NCBI RefSeq assembly: GCF_024763615.1
Contig: NW_026604871.1
Span: 41,001 to 105,000, forward strand
DNA length: 64,000 bases
Direction of reading: 5' to 3'
From: Phlebotomus papatasi
Taxonomy: Eukaryota; Arthropoda; Insecta; Diptera; Psychodidae
Of the stretch, positions 24,163 through 37,174 are shown piece after piece (within the stretch, counting starts at the first letter, position 1; the number at the start of each line of letters is the position of its first letter). The translations under genes were made by a program, and so were the position numbers. The notes beneath the pieces were generated by a model, which was not told the DNA's origin, did no database searches, and saw nothing but the letters and a program-made list of their open reading frames with translations.

Positions 24163-27100
24163 AGATCTGGGATTTCCTGGAGGAAGCTCCAGGAATCCTC
24201 TGACCACAGAAGGTATCTGAAGAGTCTTAGGCATAATATGCAAGAAGATCCCAAAAGATCTGGGATTTCTTGGAGGAAGCTCCAGGAATCCTCTGACCAC
24301 AGAAGGTATCTGAAGAGTCTTGGGCATAATATGCAAGAAAATCCCAAAAGATCTGGGATTTCTTGGAGGAAGCTCCAGGAATCCTCTGACCACAGAAGGT
24401 ATCTGAAGAGTCTTGGGCATAATATGCAAGAAAATCCCAAAAGATCTGGGATTTCCTTGAGGAAGCTCCAGGAATCCTCTGACCACAGAAGGTATCTGAA
24501 GAGTCTTGGGCATAATATGCAAGAAAATCCCAAAAGATCTGGGATTTCCTTGAGAAAGCTCCAGGAATCCTCTGACCACAGAAGGTATCTGAAGAGTCTT
24601 GGGCATAATATGCAAGAAAATCCCAAAAGATCTGGGATTTCCTGGAGGAAGCTCCAGGAATCCTCTGACCACAGAAGGTATCTGAAGAGTCTTGGGCATA
24701 ATATGCAAGAAAATCCCAAAAGATCTGGGATTTCCTTGAGAAAGCTCCAGGAATCCTCTGACCACAGAAGGTATCTGAAGAGTCTTGGGCATAATATGCA
24801 AGAAAATCCCAAAAGATCTGGGATTTCTTGGAGGAAGCTCCAGGAATCCTCTGACCACAGAAGGTATCTGAAGAGTCTTGGGCATAATATGCAAGAAAAT
24901 CCCAAAAGATCTGGGATTTCCTGGAGGAAGCTCCAGGAATCCTCTGACCACAGAAGGTATCTGAAGAGTCTTGGGCATAATATGCAAGAAAATCCCAAAA
25001 GATCTGGGATTTCCTTGAGAAAGCTCCAGGAATCCTCTGACCACAGAAGGTATCTGAAGAGTCTTGGGCATAATATGCAAGAAAATCCCAAAAGATCTGG
25101 GATTTCCTGGAGGAAGCTCCAGGAATCCTCTGACCACAGAAGGTATCTGAAGAGTCTTGGGCATAATATGCAAGAAAATCCCAAAAGATCTGGGATTTCT
25201 TGGAGGAAGCTCCATTAATCCTCTGACCACAGAAGGTATCTGAAGAGTCTTGGGCATAATATGCAAGAAAATCCCAAAAGATCTGGGATTTCTTGGAGGA
25301 AGCTCCAGGAATCCTCTGACCACAGAAGGTATCTGAAGAGTCTTGGGCATAATATGCAAGAAAATCCCAAAAGATCTGGGATTTCCTGGAGAAAGCTCCA
25401 GGAATCCTCTGACCACAGAAGGTATCTGAAGAGTCTTGGGCATAATATGCAAGAAAATCTTAAAAGATCTGAGATTTCTTTTAGGAAGCTCCAGAAATCC
25501 TCTGACCACGGAAGGTATCTGAAGAGTCTTGGGCATAATATGCAAGAAAATCCCAAAAGATCTGGGATTTCTTGGAGGAAGCTCCAGGAATCCTCTGACC
25601 ACAGAAGGTATCTGAAGAGTCTTGGGCATAATATGCAAGAAAATCCCAAAAGATCTGGGATTTCCTTGAGAAAGCTCCAGGAATCCTCTGACCACAGAAG
25701 GTATCTGAAGAGTCTTGGGCATAATATGCAAGAAAATCCCAAAAGATCTGGGATTTCTTGGAGAAAGCTCCAGGAATCCTCTGACCACAGAAGGTATCTG
25801 AAGAGTCTTGGGCATAATATGCAAGAAAATCCCAAAAGATTTGGGATTTCTTGGAGGAAGCTCCAGAAATCCTCTGACCACGGAAGGTATCTGAAGAGTC
25901 TTGGGCATAATATGCAAGAAAATCCCAAAAGATCTGGGATTTCTTGGAGGAAGCTCCATTAATCCTCTGACCACGGAAGGTATCTGAAGAGTCTTGGGCA
26001 TAATATGCAAGAAAATCCCAAAAGATCTGGGATTTCCTGGAGAAGGCTCCAGGAATCCTCTGACCACAGAAGGTATCTGAAGAGTCTTGGGCATAATATG
26101 CAAGAAAATCCCAAAAGATCTGGGATTTCTTGGAGGAAGCTCCAGAAATCCTCTGACCACGGAAGGTATCTGAAGAGTCTTGGGCATAATATGCAAGAAA
26201 ATCCCAAAAGATCTGGGATTTCCTGGAGAAAGCTCCAGGAATCCTCTGACCACAGAAGGTATCTGAAGAGTCTTGGACATAATATGCAAGAAAATCCCAA
26301 AAGATCTGGGATTTCTTGGAAGAAGCTCCAGAAATCCTCTGACCACGGAAGGCATCTGAAGAGTCTTGGGCATAATATGCAAGAAAATCCCAAAAGATCT
26401 GGGATTTCTTGGAGGAAGCTCCAGAAATCCTCTGACCACGGAAGGTATCTGAAGAGTCTTGGGCATAATATGCAAGAAAATCCCAAAAGATCTGGGATTT
26501 CCTGGAGAAAGCTCCAGGAATCCTCTGACCACAGAAGGTATCTGAAGAGTCTTGGGCATAATATGCAAGAAAATCCCAAAAGATCTGGGATTTCTTGGAG
26601 GAAGCTCCAGAAATCCTCTGACCACGGAAGGTATCTGAAGAGTCTTGGGCATAATATGCAAGAAAATCCCAAAAGATCTGGGATTTCCTGGAGAAAGCTC
26701 CAGGAATCCTCTGACCACAGAAGGTATATGAAGAGTCTTGGGCATAATATGCAAGAAAATCCCAAAAGATCTGGGATTTCTTGGAAGAAGCTCCAGAAAT
26801 CCTCTGACCACGGAAGGTATCTGAAGAGTCTTGGGCATAATATGCAAGAAAATCCCAAAAGATCTGGGATTTCTTGGAGGAAGCTCCAGAAATCCTCTGA
26901 CCACAGAAGGTATCTGAAGAGTCTTGGGCATAATATGCAAGAAAATCCCAAAAGATCTGGGATTTCCTGGAGAAAGCTCCAGGAATCCTCTGACCACAGA
27001 AGGTATCTGAAGAGTCTTGGGCATAATATGCAAGAAAATCCCAAAAGATCTGGGATTTCTTGGAGGAAGCTCCAGGAATCCTCTGACCACAGAAGGTATC

Positions 27101-29832
27101 TGAAGAGTCTTGGGCATAATATGCAAGAAAATCCCAAAAGATCTGGGATTTCCTGGAGAAAGCTCCAGGAATCCTCTGACCACGGAAGGTATCTGAAGAG
27201 TCTTGGGCATAATATGCAAGAAAATCCCAAAAGATCTGGGATTTCTTGGAGGAAGCTCCAGGAATCCTCTGACCACAGAAGGTATCTTAAGAGTCTTGGG
27301 CATAATATGCAAGAAAATCCCAAAAGATCTGGGATTTCCTGGAGGAAGCTCCAGGAATCCTCTGACCACGGAAGGTATCTGAAGAGTCTTGGGCATAATA
27401 TGCAAGAAAATCCCAAAAGATCTGGGATTTCTTGGAGGAAGCTCCAGGAATCCTCTGACCACAGAAGGTATCTGAAGAGTCTTGGGCATAATATGCAAGA
27501 AAATCCCAAAAGATCTGGGATTTCCTTGAGAAAGCTCCAGGAATCCTCTGACCACAGAAGGTATCTGAAGAGTCTTGGGCATAATATGCAAGAAAATCCC
27601 AAAAGATCTGGGATTTCTTGGAGGAAGCTCCAGGAATCCTCTGACCACAGAAGGTATCTGAAGAGTCTTGGGCATAATATGCAAGAAAATCCCAAAAGAT
27701 CTGGGATTTCCTTGAGGAAGCTCCAGGAATCCTCTGACCACAGAAGGTATATGAAGAGTCTTGGGCATAATATGCAAGAAAATCCCAAAAGATCTGGGAT
27801 TTCCTTGAGAAAGCTCCAGGAATCCTCTGACCACAGAAGGTATCTGAAGAGTCTTGGGCATAATATGCAAGAAAATCCCAAAAGATCTGGGATTTCCTGG
27901 AGGAAGCTCCAGGAATCCTCTGACCACAGAAGGTATCTGAAGAGTCTTGGGCATAATATGCAAGAAAATCCCAAAAGATCTGGGATTTCCTTGAGAAAGC
28001 TCCAGGAATCCTCTGACCACAGAAGGTATCTGAAGAGTCTTGGGCATAATATGCAAGAAAATCCCAAAAGATCTGGGATTTCTTGGAGGAAGCTCCAGGA
28101 ATCCTCTGACCACAGAAGGTATCTGAAGAGTCTTGGGCATAATATGCAAGAAAATCCCAAAAGATCTGGGATTTCCTGGAGGAAGCTCCAGGAATCCTCT
28201 GACCACAGAAGGTATCTGAAGAGTCTTGGGCATAATATGCAAGAAAATCCCAAAAGATCTGGGATTTCCTTGAGAAAGCTCCAGGAATCCTCTGACCACA
28301 GAAGGTATCTGAAGAGTCTTGGGCATAATATGCAAGAAAATCCCAAAAGATCTGGGATTTCCTGGAGGAAGCTCCAGGAATCCTCTGACCACAGAAGGTA
28401 TCTGAAGAGTCTTGGGCATAATATGCAAGAAAATCCCAAAAGATCTGGGATTTCTTGGAGGAAGCTCCATTAATCCTCTGACCACAGAAGGTATCTGAAG
28501 AGTCTTGGGCATAATATGCAAGAAAATCCCAAAAGATCTGGGATTTCTTGGAGGAAGCTCCAGGAATCCTCTGACCACAGAAGGTATCTGAAGAGTCTTG
28601 GGCATAATATGCAAGAAAATCCCAAAAGATCTGGGATTTCCTGGAGAAAGCTCCAGAAATCCTCTGACCACAGAAGATATCTGAAGATTCTTGGGCATAA
28701 TATGCAAGAAAATCTTAAAAGATCTGAGATTTCTTTTAGGAAGCTCCAGAAATCCTCTGACCACGGAAGGTATCTGAAGAGTCTTGGGCATAATATGCAA
28801 GAAAATCCCAAAAGATCTGGGATTTCCTGGAGAAAGCTCCAGGAATCCTCTGACCACAGAAGGTATCTGAAGAGTCTTGGGCATAATATGCAAGAAAATC
28901 CCAAAAGATCTGGGATTTCTTGGAGGAAGCTCCAGGAATCCTCTGACCACAGAAGGTATCTGAAGAGTCTTGGGCATAATATGCAAGAAAATCCCAAAAG
29001 ATCTGGGATTTCCTTGAGAAAGCTCCAGGAATCCTCTGACCACAGAAGGTATCTGAAGAGTCTTGGGCATAATATGCAAGAAAATCCCAAAAGATCTGGG
29101 ATTTCCTGGAGAAAGCTCCAGGAATCCTCTGACCACAGAAGGTATCTGAAGAGTCTTGGGCATAATATGCAAGAAAATCCCAAAAGATCTGGGATTTCTT
29201 GGAGGAAGCTCCAGAAATCCTCTGACCACGGAAGGTATCTGAAGAGTCTTGGGCATAATATGCAAGAAAATCCCAAAAGATCTGGGATTTCTTGGAGGAA
29301 GCTCCAGAAATCCTCTGACCACGGAAGGTATCTGAAGAGTCTTGGGCATAATATGCAAGAAAATCCCAAAAGATCTGGGATTTCCTGGAGAAAGCTCCAG
29401 GAATCCTCTGACCACAGAAGGTATCTGAAGAGTCTTGGGCATAATATGCAAGAAAATCCCAAAAGATCTGGGATTTCTTGGAGGAAGCTCCAGAAATCCT
29501 CTGACCACGGAAGGTATCTGAAGAGTCTTGGGCATAATATGCAAGAAAATCCCAAAAGATCTGGGATTTCCTGGAGAAAGCTCCAGGAATCCTCTGACCA
29601 CAGAAGGTATCTTAAGAGTCTTGGGCATAATATGCAAGAAAATCCCAAAAGATCTGGGATTTCTTGGAAGAAGCTCCAGAAATCCTCTGACCACGGAAGG
29701 TATCTGAAGAGTCTTGGGCATAATATGCAAGAAAATCCCAAAAGATCTGGGATTTCTTGGAGGAAGCTCCAGAAATCCTCTGACCACAGAAGGTATCTGA
29801 AGAGTCTTGGGCATAATATGCAAGGAAATCCC
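24163..29832 (+). repeat. 93-bp satellite array, 61 monomers
   Basis: The first 45 monomers match the copy 1 and 2 arrays. The extra 16 (about 28345-29832) include another CTCCATTAATCC stop variant near 28468 and an AAAATCTTAAAA monomer near 28710. They resemble monomers 35 units upstream (from about 25210), as expected from unequal exchange in register. Confidence 0.95.
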
Positions 29833-31234
29833 AGAGGAGGTAGGGAATCCACTGACATGATATTTTGAAAGTTGTATTCCAACTTCTACGATGTAATACA
29901 ATTTCTACGTTGTATTCCAAGTTCAAAATTGTAATACAATTTCTACGTTGTATTCCAAGTTCAAAATTGTAATACAATTTCTGCGTTGTATTCCAACATC
30001 AAAATTGTAATACAATTTCTACGTTGTATTTCAACTTCCCCGCCACCCCAATAGTGATAAGCGGTAGGAAACGATGATGATGATTAATGATGATGATGAT
30101 ATTCCAACTTCAAAGATGTAATACAATTTCTTCGTTGTATTCCAAGTTCAAAATTGTAATACAATTTCTACGTTGTATTCCAACTTCAAAATTGTATTAC
30201 AATTTCTACGTTGGATTCCAACTTCCCCGCCCCCCAATAGTGATAAGTGGTTGAAATGATGATGATGATTGATGATGATGATGATATTCCAACTTCAAAG
30301 ATGTAATACAATTTCTACGATGTATTCCAACTTCTACGATGTAATATAATTTCTACGTTGTATTCCAAGTTCAAAATTGTAATACAATTTCTACGTTGTA
30401 TTCCAACATCAAAATTGTAATACAATTTCTACGTTGTATTCCAACTTCCCCGCCACCCCAATAGTGATAAGCGGTAGGAAACGATGATGATGATTAATGA
30501 TGATGATGATATTCCAACTTCAAAGATGTAATACAATTTCTTCGTTGTATTCCAAGTTCAAAATTGTAATACAATTTCTACGTTGTATTCCAACTTCAAA
30601 ATTGTATTACAATTTCTACGTTGGATTCCAACTTCCCCGCCCCCCAATAGTGATAAGTGGTTGAAATGATGATGATGATTAATGATGATGATGATATTCC
30701 AACTTCAAAGATGTAATACAATTTCTACGATGTATTCCAACTTCTACGATGTAATACAATTTCTACGTTGTATTCCAAGTTCAAAATTGTATTACATAGC
30801 TATAAATGGGCCCTGAGAGATAGGGACCTCAAACTTTACATCTATTTAGAGCCTCCTTCAAGCTTGAGATGTGCAAAATTTCACTTGGAAATGAGGAAAA
30901 TTGGGCGAGAAATGCATACAAGTGTCAGAAAATCTTTCAAGTCGATTATCTCGGAAACTATGAGAGATAAGGACCTCAAACTTTACATCTATTTAGAGCC
31001 TCCTTCAAGCTTGAGATGTGCAAAATTTCACTTGGAAATGAGGAAAATTGGAAGAGAAATGCATACAAATGTCAGAAAATCTTTCAAGTCGATTATCTCG
31101 GAAACTATGAGAGATAAGGACCTCAAACTTTACATCTATTTAAAGCCTCCTTCAAGCTTGAGATGTGCAAAATTTCACTTGGAAATGAGGAAAATTGGAA
31201 GAGAAATGCATAAAATAAATGCATCTGGGAAAGA
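29833..31234 (+). repeat. Composite spacer, 1402-bp type
   Basis: It has the 410-bp tandem duplication (CCCCGCCACCCC at 30038 and 30448), as in the 1255-bp type, and three instead of two 147-bp repeats (AAACTTTACA at 30831, 30978 and 31125). 1402 minus 1255 is exactly 147. Confidence 0.88.
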
Positions 31235-32905
31235 AGATCTGGGATTTCCTGGAGGAAGCTCCAGGAATCCTCTGACCACAGAAGGTATCTGAAGAGTCTT
31301 AGGCATAATATGCAAGAAAATCCCAAAAGATCTGGGATTTCCTGGAGGAAGCTCCAGGAATCCTCTGACCACGGAAGGTATCTGAAGAGTCTTGGGCATA
31401 ATATGCAAGAAAATCCCAAAAGATCTGGGATTTCCTTGAGAAAGCTCCAGGAATCCTCTGACCACAGAAGGTATCTGAAGAGTCTTGGGCATAATATGCA
31501 AGAAAATCCCAAAAGATCTGGGATTTCCTGGAGGAAGCTCCAGGAATCCTCTGACCACAGAAGGTATCTGAAGAGTCTTGGGCATAATATGCAAGAAAAT
31601 CCCAAAAGATCTGGGATTTCCTTGAGAAAGCTCCAGGAATCCTCTGACCACAGATGGTATCTGAGGAGTCTTGGGCATAATATGCAAGAAAATCCCAAAA
31701 GATCTGGGATTTCTTGGAGGAAGCTCCAGGAATCCTCTGACCACAGAAGGTATCTGAAGAGTCTTGGGCATAATATGCAAGAAAATCCCAAAAGATCTGG
31801 GATTTCCTGGAGGAAGCTCCAGGAATCCTCTGACCACAGAAGGTATCTGAAGAGTCTTGGGCATAATATGCAAGAAAATCCCAAAAGATCTGGGATTTCT
31901 TGGAGGAAGCTCCAGGAATCCTCTGACCACAGAAGGTATCTGAAGAGTCTTGGGCATAATATGCAAGAAAATCCCAAAAGATCTGGGATTTCCTGGAGGA
32001 AGCTCCAGGAATCCTCTGACCACGGAAGGTATCTGAAGAGTCTTGGGCATAATATGCAAGAAAATCCCAAAATATCTGGGATTTCCTTGAGAAAGCTCCA
32101 GGAATCCTCTGACCACAGAAGGTATCTGAAGAGTCTTGGGCATAATATGCAAGAAAATCCCAAAAGATCTGGGATATCCTGGAGAAAGCTCCAGGAATCC
32201 TCTGACCACAGAAGGTATCTGAAGAGTCTTGGGCATAATATGCAAGAAAATCCCAAAAGATCTGGGATTTCCTTGAGAAAGCTCCAGGAATCCTCTGACC
32301 ACAGAAGGTATCTGAGGAGTCTTGGGCATAATATGCAAGAAAATCCCAAAAGATCTGGGATTTCTTGGAGGAAGCTCCAGGAATCCTCTGACCACAGAAG
32401 GTATCTGAAGAGTCTTGGGCATAATATGCAAGAAAATCCCAAAAGATCTGGGATTTCCTGGAGGAAGCTCCAGGAATCCTGTGACCACAGAAGGTATCTG
32501 AAGAGTCTTGGGCATAATATGCAAGAAAATCCCAAAAGATCTGGGATTTCCTTGAGAAAGCTCCAGGAATCCTCTGACCACAGAAGGTATCTGAAGAGTC
32601 TTGGGCATAATATGCAAGAAAATCCCAAAAGATCTGGGATTTCCTGGAGGAAGCTCCAGGAATCCTCTGACCACAGAAGGTATCTGAAGAGTCTTGGGCA
32701 TAATATGCAAGAAAATCCCAAAAGATCTGGGATTTCTTGGAGGAAGCTCCATTAATCCTCTGACCACAGAAGGTATCTGAAGAGTCTTGGGCATAATATG
32801 CAAGAAAATCCCAAAAGATCTGGGATTTCTTGGAGGAAGCTCCAGAAATCCTCTGACCACAGAAGGTATCTGAAGAGTCTTGGGCATAATATGCAAGAAA
32901 ATCCC
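31235..32905 (+). repeat. 93-bp satellite array, 18 monomers
   Basis: First array outside the 9535-bp series. Variants AAAATATCTGGG near 32070 and GGGATATCCTGG near 32170 are shared with the next array (near 34080 and 34185), showing that neighbouring arrays share a recent ancestor. Confidence 0.95.
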
Positions 32906-33710
32906 AGAGGAGGTAGGGAATCCACTGACATGATATTTTGAGAGTTGTATTCCAACTTCTACGATGTAATACAATTTCTACGTTGTATTCCAAGTTCAAA
33001 ATTGTAATACAATTTCTACGTTGTATTCCAAGTTCAAAATTGTAATACAATTTCTACGTTGTATTCCAACTTCAAAATTGTATTACAATTTCTACGTTGG
33101 ATTCCAACTTCCCCGCCCCCCAATAGTGATAAGTGGTTGAAATGATGATGATGATTGATGATGATGATGATATTCCAACTTCAAAGATGTAATACAATTT
33201 CTACGATGTATTCCAACTTCTACGATGTAATACAATTTCTACGCTGTATTCCAAGTTCAAAATTGTATTACATAGCTATAAATGGGCCCTGAGAGATAGG
33301 GACCTCAAACTTTACATCTATTTAGAGCCTCCTTCAAGCTTGAGATATGCAAAATTTCACTTGGAAATGAGGAAAATTGGAAGAGAAATGCATACAAATG
33401 TCAGAAAATCTTTCAAGTCGATTATCTCGGAAACTATGAGAGATAAGGACCTCAAACTTTACATCTATTTAGAGCCTCCTTCAAGCTTGAGATGTGCAAA
33501 ATTTCACTTGGAAATGAGGAAAATTGGAAGAGAAATGCATACAAATGTCAGAAAATCTTTAAAGTCGATTATCTCGGAAACTATGAGAGATAAGGACCTC
33601 AAACTTTACATCTATTTAGAGCCTCCTTCAAGCTTGAGATGTGCAAAATTTCACTTGGAAATGAGGAAAATTGGAAGAGAAATGCATAAAATAAATGCAT
33701 CTTGGAAAGA
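32906..33710 (+). repeat. Composite spacer, 805-bp type
   Basis: One C-rich/LINE-tail motif with GATGAT run, 38-bp repeats and three 147-bp repeats. Marked by TTTTGAGAG at its start (others have TTTTGAAAG), CTACGCTGTATTCC, and ATCTTGGAAAG just before the next array. Confidence 0.88.
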
Positions 33711-34916
33711 AGATCTGGGATTTCCTGGAGGAAGCTCCAGGAATCCTCTGACCACGGAAGGTATCTGAGGAGTCTTGGGCATAATATGCAAGAAAATCCC
33801 AAAAGATCTGGGATTTCCTTGAGAAAGCTCCAGGAATCCTCTGACCACAGAAGGTATCTGAAGAGTCTTGGGCATAATATGCAAGAAAATCCCAAAAGAT
33901 CTGGGATTTCTTGGAGGAAGCTCCAGGAATCCTCTGACCACAGAAGGTATCTGAAGAGTCTTGGGCATAATATGCAAGAAAATCCCAAAAGATCTGGGAT
34001 TTCCTGGAGGAAGCTCCAGGAATCCTCTGACCACGGAAGGTATCTGAAGAGTCTTGGGCATAATATGCAAGAAAATCCCAAAATATCTGGGATTTCCTTG
34101 AGAAAGCTCCAGGAATCCTCTGACCACAGAAGGTATCTGAAGAGTCTTGGGCATAATATGCAAGAAAATCCCAAAAGATCTGGGATATCCTGGAGAAAGC
34201 TCCAGGAATCCTCTGACCACAGAAGGTATCTGAAGAGTCTTGGGCATAATATGCAAGAAAATCCCAAAAGATCTGGGATTTCCTTGAGAAAGCTCCAGGA
34301 ATCCTCTGACCACAGAAGGTATCTGAGGAGTCTTGGGCATAATATGCAAGAAAATCCCAAAAGATCTGGGATTTCTTGGAGGAAGCTCCAGAAATCCTCT
34401 AACCACGGAAGGTATCTGAAGAGTCTTGGGCATAATATGCAAGAAAATCCCAAAAGATCTGGGATTTCTTGGAGGAAGCTCCAGAAATCCTCTGACCACG
34501 GAAGGTATCTGAAGAGTCTTGGGCATAATATGCAAGAAAATCCCAAAAGATCTGGGATTTCCTGGAGAAAGCTCCAGGAATCCTCTGACCACAGAAGGTA
34601 TCTGAAGAGTCTTGGGCATAATATGCAAGAAAATCCCAAAAGATCTGGGATTTCTTGGAGGAAGCTCCAGAAATCCTCTGACCACGGAAGGTATCTGAAG
34701 AGTCTTGGGCATAATATTCAAGAAAATCCCAAAAGATCTGGGATTTCTTGGAGGAAGCTCCAGAAATCCTCTGACCACGGAAGGTATCTGAAGAGTCTTG
34801 GGCATAATATGCAAGAAAATCCCAAAAGATCTGGGATTTCTTGGAGGAAGCTCCAGAAATCCTCTGACCACAGAAGGTATCTGAAGAGTCTTGGGCATAA
34901 TATGCAAGAAAATCCC
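33711..34916 (+). repeat. 93-bp satellite array, 13 monomers
   Basis: Clean tandem array; one monomer has ATATTCAAG in place of ATATGCAAG near 34720 and another has CTCTAACCACGG near 34400. Confidence 0.95.
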
Positions 34917-35721
34917 AGAGGAGGTAGGGAATCCACTGACATGATATTTTGAGAGTTGTATTCCAACTTCTACGATGTAATACAATTTCTACGTTGTATT
35001 CCAAGTTCAAAATTGTAATACAATTTCTACGTTGTATTCCAAGTTCAAAATTGTAATACAATTTCTACGTTGTATTCCAACTTCAAAATTGTATTACAAT
35101 TTCTACGTTGGATTCCAACTTCCCCGCCCCCCAATAGTGATAAGTGGTTGAAATGATGATGATGATTGATGATGATGATGATATTCCAACTTCAAAGATG
35201 TAATACAATTTCTACGATGTATTCCAACTTCTACGATGTAATACAATTTCTACGCTGTATTCCAAGTTCAAAATTGTATTACATAGCTATAAATGGGCCC
35301 TGAGAGATAGGGACCTCAAACTTTACATCTATTTAGAGCCTCCTTCAAGCTTGAGATATGCAAAATTTCACTTGGAAATGAGGAAAATTGGAAGAGAAAT
35401 GCATACAAATGTCAGAAAATCTTTCAAGTCGATTATCTCGGAAACTATGAGAGATAAGGACCTCAAACTTTACATCTATTTAGAGCCTCCTTCAAGCTTG
35501 AGATGTGCAAAATTTCACTTGGAAATGAGGAAAATTGGAAGAGAAATGCATACAAATGTCAGAAAATCTTTAAAGTCGATTATCTCGGAAACTATGAGAG
35601 ATAAGGACCTCAAACTTTACATCTATTTAGAGCCTCCTTCAAGCTTGAGATGTGCAAAATTTCACTTGGAAATGAGGAAAATTGGAAGAGAAATGCATAA
35701 AATAAATGCATCTTGGAAAGA
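34917..35721 (+). repeat. Composite spacer, 805-bp type
   Basis: Near-identical to 32906-33710 at an offset of 2011 bp. Confidence 0.88.
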
Positions 35722-36369
35722 AGATCTGGGATTTCCTGGAGGAAGCTCCAGGAATCCTCTGACCACGGAAGGTATCTGAGGAGTCTTGGGCATAATATGC
35801 AAGAAAATCCCAAAAGATCTGGGATTTCCTTGAGAAAGCTCCAGGAATCCTCTGACCACAGAAGGTATCTGAAGAGTCTTGGGCATAATATGCAAGAAAA
35901 TCCCAAAAGATCTGGGATTTCCTGGAGGAAGCTCCAGGAATCCTCTGACCACAGAAGGTATCTGAAGAGTCTTGGGCATAATATGCAAGAAAATCCCAAA
36001 AGATCTGGGATTTCCTTGAGAAAGCTCCAGGAATCCTCTGACCACAGAAGGTATCTGAAGAGTCTTGGGCATAATATGCAAGAAAATCCCAAAAGATCTG
36101 GGATTTCCTGGAGGAAGCTCCAGGAATCCTCTGACCACAGAAGGTATCTGAAGAGTCTTGGGCATAATATGCAAGAAAATCCCAAAAGATCTGGGATTTC
36201 TTGGAGGAAGCTCCAGAAATCCTCTGACCACGGAAGGTATCTGAAGAGTCTTGGGCATAATATGCAAGAAAATCCCAAAAGATCTGGGATTTCTTGGAGG
36301 AAGCTCCAGAAATCCTCTGACCACAGAAGGTATCTGAAGAGTCTTGGGCATAGTATGCAAGAAAATCCC
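35722..36369 (+). repeat. 93-bp satellite array, 7 monomers
   Basis: The shortest array in the window; its last monomer has CATAGTATGC in place of CATAATATGC near 36350. Confidence 0.95.
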
Positions 36370-37174
36370 AGAGGAGGTAGGGAATCCACTGACATGATAT
36401 TTTGAGAGTTGTATTCCAACTTCTACGATGTAATACAATTTCTACGTTGTATTCCAAGTTCAAAATTGTAATACAATTTCTACGTTGTATTCCAAGTTCA
36501 AAATTGTAATACAATTTCTACGTTGTATTCCAGCTTCAAAATTGTATTACAATTTCTACGTTGGATTCCAACTTCCCCGCCCCCCAATAGTGATAAGTGG
36601 TTGAAATGATGATGATGATTGATGATGATGATGATATTCCAACTTCAAAGATGTAATACAATTTCTACGATGTATTCCAACTTCTACGATGTAATACAAT
36701 TTCTACGCTGTATTCCAAGTTCAAAATTGTATTACATAGCTATAAATGGGCCCTGAGAGATAGGGACCTCAAACTTTACATCTATTTAGAGCCTCCTTCA
36801 AGCTTGAGATATGCAAAATTTCACTTGGAAATGAGGAAAATTGGAAGAGAAATGCATACAAATGTCAGAAAATCTTTCAAGTCGATTATCTCGGAAACTA
36901 TGAGAGATAAGGACCTCAAACTTTACATCTATTTAGAGCCTCCTTCAAGCTTGAGATGTGCAAAATTTCACTTGGAAATGAGGAAAATTGGAAGAGAAAT
37001 GCATACAAATGTCAGAAAATCTTTAAAGTCGATTATCTCGGAAACTATGAGAGATAAGGACCTCAAACTTTACATCTATTTAGAGGCTCCTTCAAGCTTG
37101 AGATGTGCAAAATTTCACTTGGAAATGAGGAAAATTGGAAGAGAAATGCATAAAATAAATGCATCTTGGAAAGA
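36370..37174 (+). repeat. Composite spacer, 805-bp type
   Basis: Near-identical to 34917-35721 at an offset of 1453 bp; differences include CCAGCTTC near 36531 and GAGGCTCC near 37084. Confidence 0.88.

Larger units (their letters stand above)
19468..31234 (+). repeat. Higher-order repeat, copy 3, expanded
   Basis: Matches copies 1 and 2 at a constant 9535-bp offset up to about 28380. There, instead of ending, the third array continues for 16 more monomers (1488 bp). The closing spacer is the long 1402-bp type rather than 658 bp. Confidence 0.88.
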
